Assembly (NCBI RefSeq): GCF_002904335.1
Contig: NZ_PPHF01000005.1
Span: forward strand, 1-64,000
Reading direction: 5' to 3'
Source: Amycolatopsis sp. CA-126428
GTDB taxonomy: Bacteria; Actinomycetota; Actinomycetes; Mycobacteriales; Pseudonocardiaceae
Length of the DNA stretch: 64,000 bases
Numbering within the stretch: the stretch's first letter is position 1; every line of letters starts with the position of its first letter. The notes under the pieces were generated by a model that saw nothing but the letters and a program-made list of their open reading frames with translations, made no database searches and was not told the DNA's origin. Made by a program: the position numbers and the translations under genes. This document shows, piece by piece, positions 6,963-14,139 of this stretch.

Positions 6963-8177
6963 GTGCTGTTGTCGTCGCGGGGGCGCCGGATCGGCGGCCG
7001 GGTCGCGCTCGGCGTCGTCTCGACGGTGGTGCTCGGCGCCACCGGCTACCTGTGGACGCAGCTGAGCTCCCTGGACGCCGGCATCGTCACCGCCGACGTC
7101 ATCCCGCCCGCGGCACAGGTCGGCACCGACGAGACCCCGCCGGGCGAGCCGTTGAAGGTCGCCCAGAACCTCCTGCTCGTCGGGATCGACGCGCGGACCG
7201 ACACCTACGGCAACCCGTTGCCACAGAACGTGCTCGACGCGCTCCACGCCGGTGGTGGCGACGACGGCGGTGACACCACCGACACGATCATCGTGGTCCA
7301 CATCCCGGCGGGCGGCGCCGCGGCCACCGCGATCTCGATCCCGCGGGATTCCTATGTGGACATCGCGGGCGGGTACGGCAAGCACAAGATCAACTCGGCC
7401 TACAGCCGCGGCAAGAACGCCGCGATGTCCGGGTTGCGCGCCCAGGGGCTCTCCGGCGCGCAGCTGGAGGTGGCGGCGAACGAGGCGGGCGCGAGGACGA
7501 CGATCCAGACCGTGGAGAAGTTCACCGGGCTGACGATCAACCACTACGCGGCGATCAACCTCGCCGGCTTCGACGCGCTGTCGCAGGCCGTCGGCGGTGT
7601 CGAGGTCTGCCTCAAGGCACCGGTGCACGACAGCTACTCCGGCGCGGACTTCGCGGCCGGCCCGCAGACGCTGTCCGGGGCGCAGGCGCTCGCCTTCGTC
7701 CGGCAGCGCCACGGCCTGCTCAACGGCGACCTCGACCGCATCGCACGGCAGCAGGCGTTCCTCTCCGGGATGGCGAAGAAGGTGCTGAGCGCGGGCACGT
7801 TCACCGAGCCGGCGAAGCTGGGTTCGCTGGTCAGCGCGGTGCAGGGGGCGGTCGTGCTGGACAAGGGCTGGGACATCTTGAGCTTCGCGCAGCAGCTGCG
7901 GGGGATGACCTCGGGCGCGATCGCCTTCGCCACCATCCCGGTGCAGAGCCTGTCGCTGGCGACGCCGTCCGACGGTGACGCGGTCAAGGTCGACCCGGCG
8001 CAGGTCCGGCAGTTCGTCACCACGGCGATCAGCACCGCCGCGGTCCGGGCCGCGGGTGACGACACGGCCGGCGCCGTGAAGCCGGTGGCCGCCACCGGCA
8101 CGAAGGCGCCGGCGCCGGGCCCTTCTTCGGACGCGAAACAGCCGGCGGCCAGTACGGCCGCCGGCTGCGTGAACTAG
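6963..8177 (+). CDS. LytR-CpsA-Psr (LCP) family cell-wall glycopolymer ligase
   Basis: A 404-residue membrane-anchored LCP protein. A single N-terminal membrane helix (about 13-33) is followed by the LCP catalytic domain with hallmark segments LLVGIDARTDT, TDTIIVVHI, SIPRDSYVDI and KINSAYSRG, and later FVRQRHGLLNGDLDRIARQQ. LCP enzymes transfer lipid-linked glycopolymers (arabinogalactan, teichoic acids) to peptidoglycan. The conserved Asp and Arg residues that bind the pyrophosphate lipid are present. The Ala/Pro-rich tail ends in a lone Cys. Start GTG 6963 follows an AG-rich leader. The upstream 207 bases contain no gene. Confidence 0.92.
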   Translation: MLLSSRGRRIGGRVALGVVSTVVLGATGYLWTQLSSLDAGIVTADVIPPAAQVGTDETPPGEPLKVAQNLLLVGIDARTDTYGNPLPQNVLDALHAGGGDDGGDTTDTIIVVHIPAGGAAATAISIPRDSYVDIAGGYGKHKINSAYSRGKNAAMSGLRAQGLSGAQLEVAANEAGARTTIQTVEKFTGLTINHYAAINLAGFDALSQAVGGVEVCLKAPVHDSYSGADFAAGPQTLSGAQALAFVRQRHGLLNGDLDRIARQQAFLSGMAKKVLSAGTFTEPAKLGSLVSAVQGAVVLDKGWDILSFAQQLRGMTSGAIAFATIPVQSLSLATPSDGDAVKVDPAQVRQFVTTAISTAAVRAAGDDTAGAVKPVAATGTKAPAPGPSSDAKQPAASTAAGCVN

Positions 8178-8181
8178 CCCG

Positions 8182-9378
8182 TCACACGAACGCGGACTGC
8201 CCGGTGATCGCCTTGCCGACGATCAGGGTGTTCATCTCGCGCGTGCCCTCGAAGGAGTAGATCGCCTCGGCGTCGGCGAAGAACCGCGCGACGTCGTAGT
8301 CGAGGACGATCCCGTTGCCGCCGAAGATCTCCCGGCTCCACGCGACGACTTCGCGCATCCGCGAGGTGACGAACGCCTTGGCCAGCGACGAGTGCTCGTC
8401 CTGGAAGATCCCCGCGTCCTGCAGGCGGGCCAGCTGCACCAGCATGCCCCAGGAAGCGGTGATGTTGCCGAGGCTCTTCACGAGCAGGTCCTGCACCAGC
8501 TGGAAGCGGGCGATCGGCCGGCCGAACTGCGTGCGCTCCTTGGCGTAGTCCAGCGCGAGCTCGTAGGCGCCGATCATCACGCCCAGCGCCTGCCAGGCCA
8601 CGCCGCCGCGGGTGGCGCGCAGGATCTCGGCGACGTCGCGGAAGGAGCCGATGCCCTGCAGGCGGTTCTCCTCCGGCACGCGGACGTCGGTGAGGGTGAT
8701 TTCGGCGTTTTCGACGATCCGGAACGCCGTCTTGCCCTGGATCTTCTCCGCCACGAAGCCCGGCGTGCCCTTCTCGACGACGAACCCCTTGACGTGGTTG
8801 TCGTCGAGGTCGCGCGCCCACACCACGACGTAGTCGGCGAAGGTCGCGTTGCCGATCCACTTCTTGGCGCCGTTGAGGACCCAGGTGTTCCCGTCCCGCT
8901 TGGCCGTGGTGCGCATGCCGCCGGCGACGTCGGAGCCGCCGAGCGGTTCGGTCATCGCGAACGCGCCGATCTTGTCCATCGCGGCCATTTCGGGGAGCCA
9001 GCGATCGCGCTGCTCCTGGCTGCCGCCGCTGTAGATCGAGTACATCGCGAGTCCGTTGTGGACACCGAAGAACGTCGCCACCGAAGCGTCCGTGCGGCTC
9101 ATCTCCATCGCCATCATGCCGGTGAGGAGGTGGCTGACTTCCGGCTTGTGCTCGCCGTAGCCCTTGTAGGACAGGCCCGCGAGGCCGGAGTCGCGGAACA
9201 GGCCGATGAGCTCCTTCGGGAAGGTGCCGGCCTCCCAGTTCTCGTTCACCAGCGGCTTGACGTCGGTGCGCATGAACTCGCGCGCCTTGACGAGCAGCTT
9301 GCGCTCGTCGTCGCTCAGCAGCGTTTCGAAGTTGTAGAAGTCGGCGGTCAGCTGGCCTTCGAGTGCTTCCATGGTCAT
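8182..9378 (-). CDS. Acyl-CoA dehydrogenase (glutaryl-CoA dehydrogenase-like)
   Basis: A 398-residue FAD acyl-CoA dehydrogenase, last gene of a five-gene operon. FAD/substrate motifs include TEPLGGSDVAGG, RIQG-type IQGKTAFRI, ERTQFGRPIARFQLVQ and FGGNGI. The catalytic Glu lies in the C-terminal FEGTREMN segment, the position used by glutaryl-CoA and isovaleryl-type enzymes. The overall pattern is closest to glutaryl-CoA dehydrogenase, but the neighbouring residue is Phe where human GCDH has Tyr, so the substrate may differ. It would feed electrons to ETF. The start is ATG 9378 with GGAGGAGAACTG upstream. Confidence 0.9.
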   Translation of the reverse strand: MTMEALEGQLTADFYNFETLLSDDERKLLVKAREFMRTDVKPLVNENWEAGTFPKELIGLFRDSGLAGLSYKGYGEHKPEVSHLLTGMMAMEMSRTDASVATFFGVHNGLAMYSIYSGGSQEQRDRWLPEMAAMDKIGAFAMTEPLGGSDVAGGMRTTAKRDGNTWVLNGAKKWIGNATFADYVVVWARDLDDNHVKGFVVEKGTPGFVAEKIQGKTAFRIVENAEITLTDVRVPEENRLQGIGSFRDVAEILRATRGGVAWQALGVMIGAYELALDYAKERTQFGRPIARFQLVQDLLVKSLGNITASWGMLVQLARLQDAGIFQDEHSSLAKAFVTSRMREVVAWSREIFGGNGIVLDYDVARFFADAEAIYSFEGTREMNTLIVGKAITGQSAFV

Positions 9379-9379
9379 A

Positions 9380-10288
9380 TCAGTTCTCCTCCAATGCCTT
9401 CAGGACGGCGAGCTGCTTGCGGTCGCGCGTCTCGGCGAGTTCCGAGTACGTGGAGGAGCCGTAAGCCTTTTCGACAGCTTCGATGAGCTGTTCCTGCTCT
9501 TCGGGGCTCTGGCTGGGGTTGCCCAGCCCGGCCCACATCTGCTTCATGGACTTGCCGATGTGCCCGGCCATGTGCCGGTAGCCGCCGGGGCCACCGCCGA
9601 GGTGCGAGCCGAGGAACGGCCCGACCGTGGCCCAGCGGATGCCGAGCGAATTCGTGATCACCTTGTCGAGGTCCTCCGGCGTGACGACACCCTGCTCGAC
9701 GAGGTAGATCGCCTCGCGGCTGAGCGCGTTCTGCAGCCGGTTGCCGACGAACCCGGGGATCTCCTTGCGCTCCACGACCGGGGTGCGGCCGAGGAAGGTG
9801 TAGAAGTCGACAGCGGCTTGGACCGACTCGTCGCTGGTGTGCTCGCCGGGGACGACCTCGACCAGCGGGATCAGGTGCGGCGGGTTGAACGGGTGCCCGA
9901 TGAGGATCCGGCTCGCGTCGGCCAGCTCGCCGGTGAACGCCGTCGAGGGGATGGCGCTGGACGAGCTCAGCAGCAGCGCGTGCGCCGGTGCTTCCTCGAC
10001 GAGCTGCCGGAACAGGTCCTTTTTGAACTCGACGTTTTCCGGGCCGTTCTCCTGCACGACGTCCGCGTCTCGCACGGCTTCGGTGACGTCCGCGGCGATC
10101 CGGACGCGGCTCGCCAGCTCGGCGGCGGTGGTGCCGAGGTGCGGAGCGAACTGGTCCAACGCCTGCGAAACGGCCTCGGCGAGGTCGGGACGGGGGTCGG
10201 TGACCCGGATGGTCAGGCCGTGGTGGGCGAACAGCGCCGTCCAGGACAGGCCGATGGTGCCGGCACCGATGACTGCGGCGTTCTTCAT
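9380..10288 (-). CDS. 3-hydroxyacyl-CoA dehydrogenase family protein
   Basis: A 302-residue NAD-dependent dehydrogenase with an N-terminal Rossmann motif GAGTIG (8-13), the SSSSAIPSTAF catalytic stretch and the GHPFNPPHLIPLVEVV signature around the catalytic His. The C-terminal domain contains IPGFVGNRLQNAL. Size and single C-terminal domain fit the lambda-crystallin/L-gulonate or carnitine dehydrogenase branch as well as short 3-hydroxybutyryl-CoA dehydrogenases. In this operon it most likely oxidises the hydratase product to a 3-oxoacyl-CoA. ATG 10288 overlaps the previous stop (ATGA), showing translational coupling. Confidence 0.9.
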   Translation of the reverse strand: MKNAAVIGAGTIGLSWTALFAHHGLTIRVTDPRPDLAEAVSQALDQFAPHLGTTAAELASRVRIAADVTEAVRDADVVQENGPENVEFKKDLFRQLVEEAPAHALLLSSSSAIPSTAFTGELADASRILIGHPFNPPHLIPLVEVVPGEHTSDESVQAAVDFYTFLGRTPVVERKEIPGFVGNRLQNALSREAIYLVEQGVVTPEDLDKVITNSLGIRWATVGPFLGSHLGGGPGGYRHMAGHIGKSMKQMWAGLGNPSQSPEEQEQLIEAVEKAYGSSTYSELAETRDRKQLAVLKALEEN

Positions 10289-11031
10289 GCCTGGGCTCCC
10301 TTCAGGTAGTCGAAGACCGGCTTGACCGGAGCGAGCGTCAGGTCGGTGCGGATGTGGCTCGCGGAGACGACCTCCAGCACCGGCAGGTCGGCCAGCGGGG
10401 CCAGGACGTGCTGGAACAGCTGCAGCCGGGCCGGGGCGGTGTAGGCCTCCTTGACCACGACGTCGGTGATCTCGGTGCGGACCAGCTCCTGGACGCGCGG
10501 AGCGCCGTCGTAGCCGGGGATCGTCTTGAGCATGAACGTCGGGACGGTGATCTGGCGTTCGGCCTCGCGGACGTCCAGCTCGTGGTGCTTGTAACCCATG
10601 GTCGCCGTCGCCACCCGCAGCGTCCCGTAGTCCAGCGTGCCGACGAGAACGCCGTTGTCGACATAGAGCTTCGGGCTGCCGGCGGTCTTCGGGTACGCGC
10701 TGACCTCACGCCCGGACGCGGTGGCCGGGAAGTTGTCGAGGTACATCGCGTGCAGGTACTCGCCGCGCTCGCCGTCGAAGCTGACCTCGATCGCCTGGCC
10801 GGACTCGGTGTACGGGCCGTAGCCGGAGACGTCGCCCATCTTCATGACTTCGAAGCGCACCAACGGTTCCTCGACCCGCAGCGGCTCCGGGACGACCGCG
10901 CGCAGGGCGTCGGCGTCGGTGCGGTAGACGATGTTGAGGTACTCGCGGTCGGTGAACCTCGGGACCACGGGCGCGAACGCCGGGGCGGTCAGCGGGGTCG
11001 TCACGTGCCGGCGGACTTCTTCGATCTTCAT
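10285..11031 (-). CDS. Acetoacetate decarboxylase-like enzyme
   Basis: A 248-residue member of the acetoacetate decarboxylase superfamily. Counting from ATG 11031, Arg29, Glu61, Glu76 and the Schiff-base Lys115 (in SAYPKTAGSPK) fall at the same numbers as in the clostridial enzyme. The adjacent Lys116 is Thr. The active-site Lys supports imine chemistry on a 3-oxo acid, either decarboxylation or another enamine reaction as in related family members. It sits two bases after the enoyl-CoA hydratase stop and overlaps the dehydrogenase start. Product and substrate are not certain. A GTG 18 bases upstream is a less likely start. Confidence 0.88.
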   Translation of the reverse strand: MKIEEVRRHVTTPLTAPAFAPVVPRFTDREYLNIVYRTDADALRAVVPEPLRVEEPLVRFEVMKMGDVSGYGPYTESGQAIEVSFDGERGEYLHAMYLDNFPATASGREVSAYPKTAGSPKLYVDNGVLVGTLDYGTLRVATATMGYKHHELDVREAERQITVPTFMLKTIPGYDGAPRVQELVRTEITDVVVKEAYTAPARLQLFQHVLAPLADLPVLEVVSASHIRTDLTLAPVKPVFDYLKGAQA

Positions 11032-11033
11032 GG

Positions 11034-11783
11034 TTATTCGCCTGTCCACTTCGGAGCGCGGCGCTCGGCGAAGGCGGTCATGCCCTCGCGGACGTCGGCG
11101 GACTGCATCAGCTTCTTGGTCTCTTCACGCTGCAGGGCAAAGGCTTCCGCCTCCGAGCCGCGCACGATCTTCTTGACGGCGGCGAGCGCGAGGGGCGCGT
11201 TCTCCGCCAGCTTCTCGGCGAGGCCGACGGCGACCGCCGCGGCGTCACCGTCCGCGGTCACGCGGTTGACCAGGCCGAGCTCGCCGGCGCGGCGGCCGGT
11301 GACGGGCTCGCCGGTGAGCAGGAACTCCATCGCGAGGTGGTGGGGGATCCGCTTCGGCAGCCGGATCACGCCGCCGCCCGCGGCGATCAGGCCGCGCTTG
11401 ACTTCCGGAAGCCCGAACCGGGCGTTTTCCGCGGCCACGATCAGGTCGCAGCCCAGGGCCAGTTCGAACCCGCCGCCCATGGCGAACCCTTCGACGGCGG
11501 CGATCAGCGGCTTGGTCAGCTTGGCTTCGGTGAGGCCGCCGAACCCGCGGCCGGGGATCTCCGGCGACTCGCCCTTGAGGGCGGCCTTGAGGTCCATCCC
11601 GGCGCTGAAGGTGTTCTCGGCGCCGGTCAGGACACCCGCCCGGAGGGTGGGGTCGCCCTCGAGTTCGTCGAGGGCCGCGGCCAGCCCGGCCGCGACGGCG
11701 GCGTTGACCGCGTTGCGGGCCTGGGGCCGGTCGATGGTGATCAGCAGGGTGCTGCCGATCCGTTCGGTGCGTACTTCACTCAT
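11034..11783 (-). CDS. Enoyl-CoA hydratase/isomerase (crotonase) family protein
   Basis: A 249-residue crotonase. The CoA-binding and oxyanion-hole segments (FSAGMDLKA and EGFAMGGGFELALGCDLIVAA) are present. Both catalytic Glu positions are kept: one in GGGFE and one in FGLPEVKRGL. It should hydrate a 2-enoyl-CoA made by the acyl-CoA dehydrogenase in the same operon. It is followed two bases later by the decarboxylase-like gene and preceded by the CoA transferase with a 12-base gap. A partly similar role as an isomerase or hydrolase is possible in this superfamily. Confidence 0.9.
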   Translation of the reverse strand: MSEVRTERIGSTLLITIDRPQARNAVNAAVAAGLAAALDELEGDPTLRAGVLTGAENTFSAGMDLKAALKGESPEIPGRGFGGLTEAKLTKPLIAAVEGFAMGGGFELALGCDLIVAAENARFGLPEVKRGLIAAGGGVIRLPKRIPHHLAMEFLLTGEPVTGRRAGELGLVNRVTADGDAAAVAVGLAEKLAENAPLALAAVKKIVRGSEAEAFALQREETKKLMQSADVREGMTAFAERRAPKWTGE

Positions 11784-11795
11784 GACTCGCTTCTT

Positions 11796-12941
11796 TCAGA
11801 GTTCCGCGAGGACTTCGGCGGTGTCCTGGCCGGCCAGCGGGGCCAGGCGGCGGATCGAGCCGGGCGTCGCGGAGAACTTCACCGGGATGCCGACCGTGCG
11901 GATGGTGCCTTCGCTCGGGTGCTCGACGGTGTCGAGCAGGTGGCCGTCGCGGACGTACGGGTCTTCGTGCGCGTTGTCCAGCTCCAGCACCGGAGCCATC
12001 GGGATGCTGTGCTTGGCGCACACCTCGGCCCACTCTTCGGTGGTCAGCGCCGGGGCGCACACCGCGATCTGCGCGCTCAGCCACTCGTTGTCGGCGCGGT
12101 TGATGGCGTCGCCGTTCACCCGCGGGTCGGCGGCGAGGTCCGGGCGCTCGGCCGCGGCGAAGAAGTCGCGGAAGTTCTGCGGGTTGTAGGGGATGACGCA
12201 GGCGAGGCCGTCCTTGGTGCGGACCGCGGCGTGGCCCTTCGTCATCGACAGCGCGAACCCGGTGGGGCCGGTGGCCGGCTCGTAGGTGTGCCCGGCGAGG
12301 TGTTCGACGAGGTTGAACGCGATGAGCGTGTCGGTCATCGGGATCTCGATCTGCTGGCCCTGGCCGGTCTTGTCGCGGTGGACGAGCGCGGCGAGCACGC
12401 TGTAGGCGATGGTCAGCGACGAGACCTTGTCGCCGATGATCGTCGGCAGGTAGACCGGCTCGCCGAGCGCGCGGTTGGCCACGTCGACCAGGCCGGAGGA
12501 GGCCTGCACGGTCTCGTCGTAGGCGGCGTTCCCGGCCCGGTCGGAGTCGCTGCGGAAGCCCTGCGCGTGGGCGTAGACCAGGCGCGGGTTGCGCGCGGCG
12601 ACGTCGGCGTAGTTCAGGCCGAGCCGGGCCAGCGCGCCGGGGCGCATGTTGGTGATCAGCACGTCGGCCGTGTCGATCAGCTTGAGGGCCTGCTCGCGCT
12701 CGGTTTCGTCCTTGAGGTTGAGGGCCACGCTGCGCTTGTTGCGGTTGACGTTGAGGTTCAGCGCCGTCATGCCCGGCGTGGTGCGGTACTCGCCCACCCG
12801 CACGGTGTCCGCGGGGGACTCGATCTTGATCACGTCGGCGCCCAGGTCGCCGAGGATCTGCGCCGCGTACGGGCCCATGACCACGGTCGAGAGGTCGATC
12901 ACGCGCACGCCGTCCAGAGGTCCGGTCGTGATGTCCGTCAT
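11796..12941 (-). CDS. Family III CoA transferase (CaiB/BaiF type)
   Basis: A 381-residue family III CoA transferase, first gene of the operon. The N-terminal LDGVRVIDLSTVVMGPYAAQ and GADVIKIE motifs and NKRSVALNLKD are typical. The catalytic Asp is predicted at about 142 in AAYDETVQASSG. These enzymes move CoA between carboxylic acids, here presumably activating the operon's carboxylate substrate. The operon order (CoA transferase, hydratase, decarboxylase-like, dehydrogenase, acyl-CoA dehydrogenase) supports degradation of a short dicarboxylic or branched acid. A LysR gene lies 118 bases upstream on the same strand with a palindrome between them. Confidence 0.92.
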   Translation of the reverse strand: MTDITTGPLDGVRVIDLSTVVMGPYAAQILGDLGADVIKIESPADTVRVGEYRTTPGMTALNLNVNRNKRSVALNLKDETEREQALKLIDTADVLITNMRPGALARLGLNYADVAARNPRLVYAHAQGFRSDSDRAGNAAYDETVQASSGLVDVANRALGEPVYLPTIIGDKVSSLTIAYSVLAALVHRDKTGQGQQIEIPMTDTLIAFNLVEHLAGHTYEPATGPTGFALSMTKGHAAVRTKDGLACVIPYNPQNFRDFFAAAERPDLAADPRVNGDAINRADNEWLSAQIAVCAPALTTEEWAEVCAKHSIPMAPVLELDNAHEDPYVRDGHLLDTVEHPSEGTIRTVGIPVKFSATPGSIRRLAPLAGQDTAEVLAEL

Positions 12942-13027
12942 CTTGTCGTCCTTTCGCGCCTTGCTGGTTCGCTCTACTTACGAACGTAGGCGCGTCCGGC
13001 GGGAAAGGGAATGATCATGATGCGCAC

Positions 13028-13056
13028 AATGGTATGACTCTGGTGGTCATACCATT
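13028..13056. promoter_or_regulatory. 11-bp inverted repeat between LysR and the CoA-transferase operon
   Basis: AATGGTATGAC (13028-13038) and its exact complement (13046-13056) are separated by seven bases. It starts 87 bases upstream of the CoA-transferase start. There is no T-run after it on the minus strand, so it looks more like a regulator site than a terminator. The obvious candidate ligand is the adjacent LysR protein. Confidence 0.6.
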
Positions 13057-13059
13057 CTT

Positions 13060-13965
13060 CTAGCTGCTGAGCGGCTCGGCGAAGATCTCTTTCGCGGCGT
13101 CGACGAGCTCGCGCAGGTCGCCGTCGGTGCGGTCGCGCCGCCAGAGCAGGCCGGTGTCCAGCTGGGGGCGGAAATCCGTGAAGGGCAGGACGGTGACGTT
13201 GTCGAGCCGGTAGCCGTGCATCGGGCTCTTGGCGTCAAGCATGGAAATGGAAAAGGCTTCACCGCTGGAGATGATTTCCGACGTCCCGCCGTACCCGGTG
13301 TTGCTCAATCGGATGCGTTTCTTGACGCCCAGTTCGCTCAATTGGTGGTCCAGCTGCTCGAAATAGGCGGGAACGATTTCCCCTGGTGAGGCGACGTACG
13401 GGAATTCGGTCAGCTCGGCCAGGCTGACCGAGTCACGGCCGGCGAACAGGTCGGCGGGGACGACGGCGCCGAGCCGTTCGGTCATCACGGGCAGCTGTTC
13501 CAGCGCGGGATCGGTGACCGGCAGCCGGGCGAGGGTGAGCGCGAGCTTCCCGTCGTGCACGCCCTGCACGAGGTCGGCGGTGGTGCCGGGCCAGCGCTTG
13601 AGCTCGTAGCTTTGTTTCACCCGCTCGGCGAGAGCGTTGACCCGGTCCCGCAGAGCGGGGTGCACCCCGGCGGGCATGCCGAGGAAAACGGTGCTGCGCT
13701 GCGGCTTGGTGGCTTCTTCGAGCTTCCACGGAATGGCGCTGACCTGCTCGAGAACGTCCCGCGCGAGCGGCAGCAGCGCTGTCCCGGCCTCGGTGAGCGT
13801 GACGTGGTGGGTGCTGCGGTCGAACAGCTGCTGCCCGAGCTCGTGTTCGAGGTCCTTGATCCGCTGGCTGAGCGGGGACGCGGCCATGTGCAGCTTCCGC
13901 GCGGCCGCGGAAAAGTTCAGCTCCTCGGCGACCGCGACGAAGTAGCGCAGGTGCAGCATCTCCAT
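13060..13965 (-). CDS. LysR-family transcriptional regulator
   Basis: A 301-residue LysR protein with the N-terminal helix-turn-helix (LRYFVAVAEELNFSAAARKLHM..SPLSQRIKDLE) and a substrate-binding C-terminal domain. It lies directly upstream of, and on the same strand as, the CoA-transferase operon. It is therefore the likely regulator, though co-directional rather than divergent as is usual for LysR. ATG 13965 has TAGGGT (complement of 13972-13977) six bases upstream and no ribosome site, pointing to a leaderless transcript. Its upstream DNA is filled by a 21-bp repeat array. Confidence 0.9.
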   Translation of the reverse strand: MEMLHLRYFVAVAEELNFSAAARKLHMAASPLSQRIKDLEHELGQQLFDRSTHHVTLTEAGTALLPLARDVLEQVSAIPWKLEEATKPQRSTVFLGMPAGVHPALRDRVNALAERVKQSYELKRWPGTTADLVQGVHDGKLALTLARLPVTDPALEQLPVMTERLGAVVPADLFAGRDSVSLAELTEFPYVASPGEIVPAYFEQLDHQLSELGVKKRIRLSNTGYGGTSEIISSGEAFSISMLDAKSPMHGYRLDNVTVLPFTDFRPQLDTGLLWRRDRTDGDLRELVDAAKEIFAEPLSS

Positions 13966-13971
13966 CCCCCG

Positions 13972-13977
13972 ACCCTA
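13972..13977 (-). promoter_or_regulatory. Candidate -10 box (TAGGGT) of the LysR gene
   Basis: TAGGGT on the minus strand ends six bases before ATG 13965. Its -35 region would lie inside the adjoining repeat array. Confidence 0.45.
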
Positions 13978-14131
13978 ACGAGCCGACGCTCCGGGTACGC
14001 GAGCCGACCCTCCGGGTACGCGAGCCGACGCTCCGGGTACGCGAGCCGACCGTCCCGGTACGCCCGGTCCGCCCATCGAAGTACCCGGACGGTCGGCTCG
14101 CGTACCCAGGGAGTCGGCTCGCGTACCTGGA
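13978..14131. repeat. 21-bp repeat array, convergent orientation
   Basis: About four forward units of the ACGCGAGCCGACCCTCCGGG type (13978-14059, period 21) are followed by a short spacer. About three units of the complementary strand follow (from about 14082, CGGTCGGCTCGCGTAC). The two halves could pair into a long hairpin. It fills the gap between the LysR start and the histidine-kinase stop. The same unit recurs near 63.5 kb. Confidence 0.85.
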
Positions 14132-14139
14132 CGGTCGGG

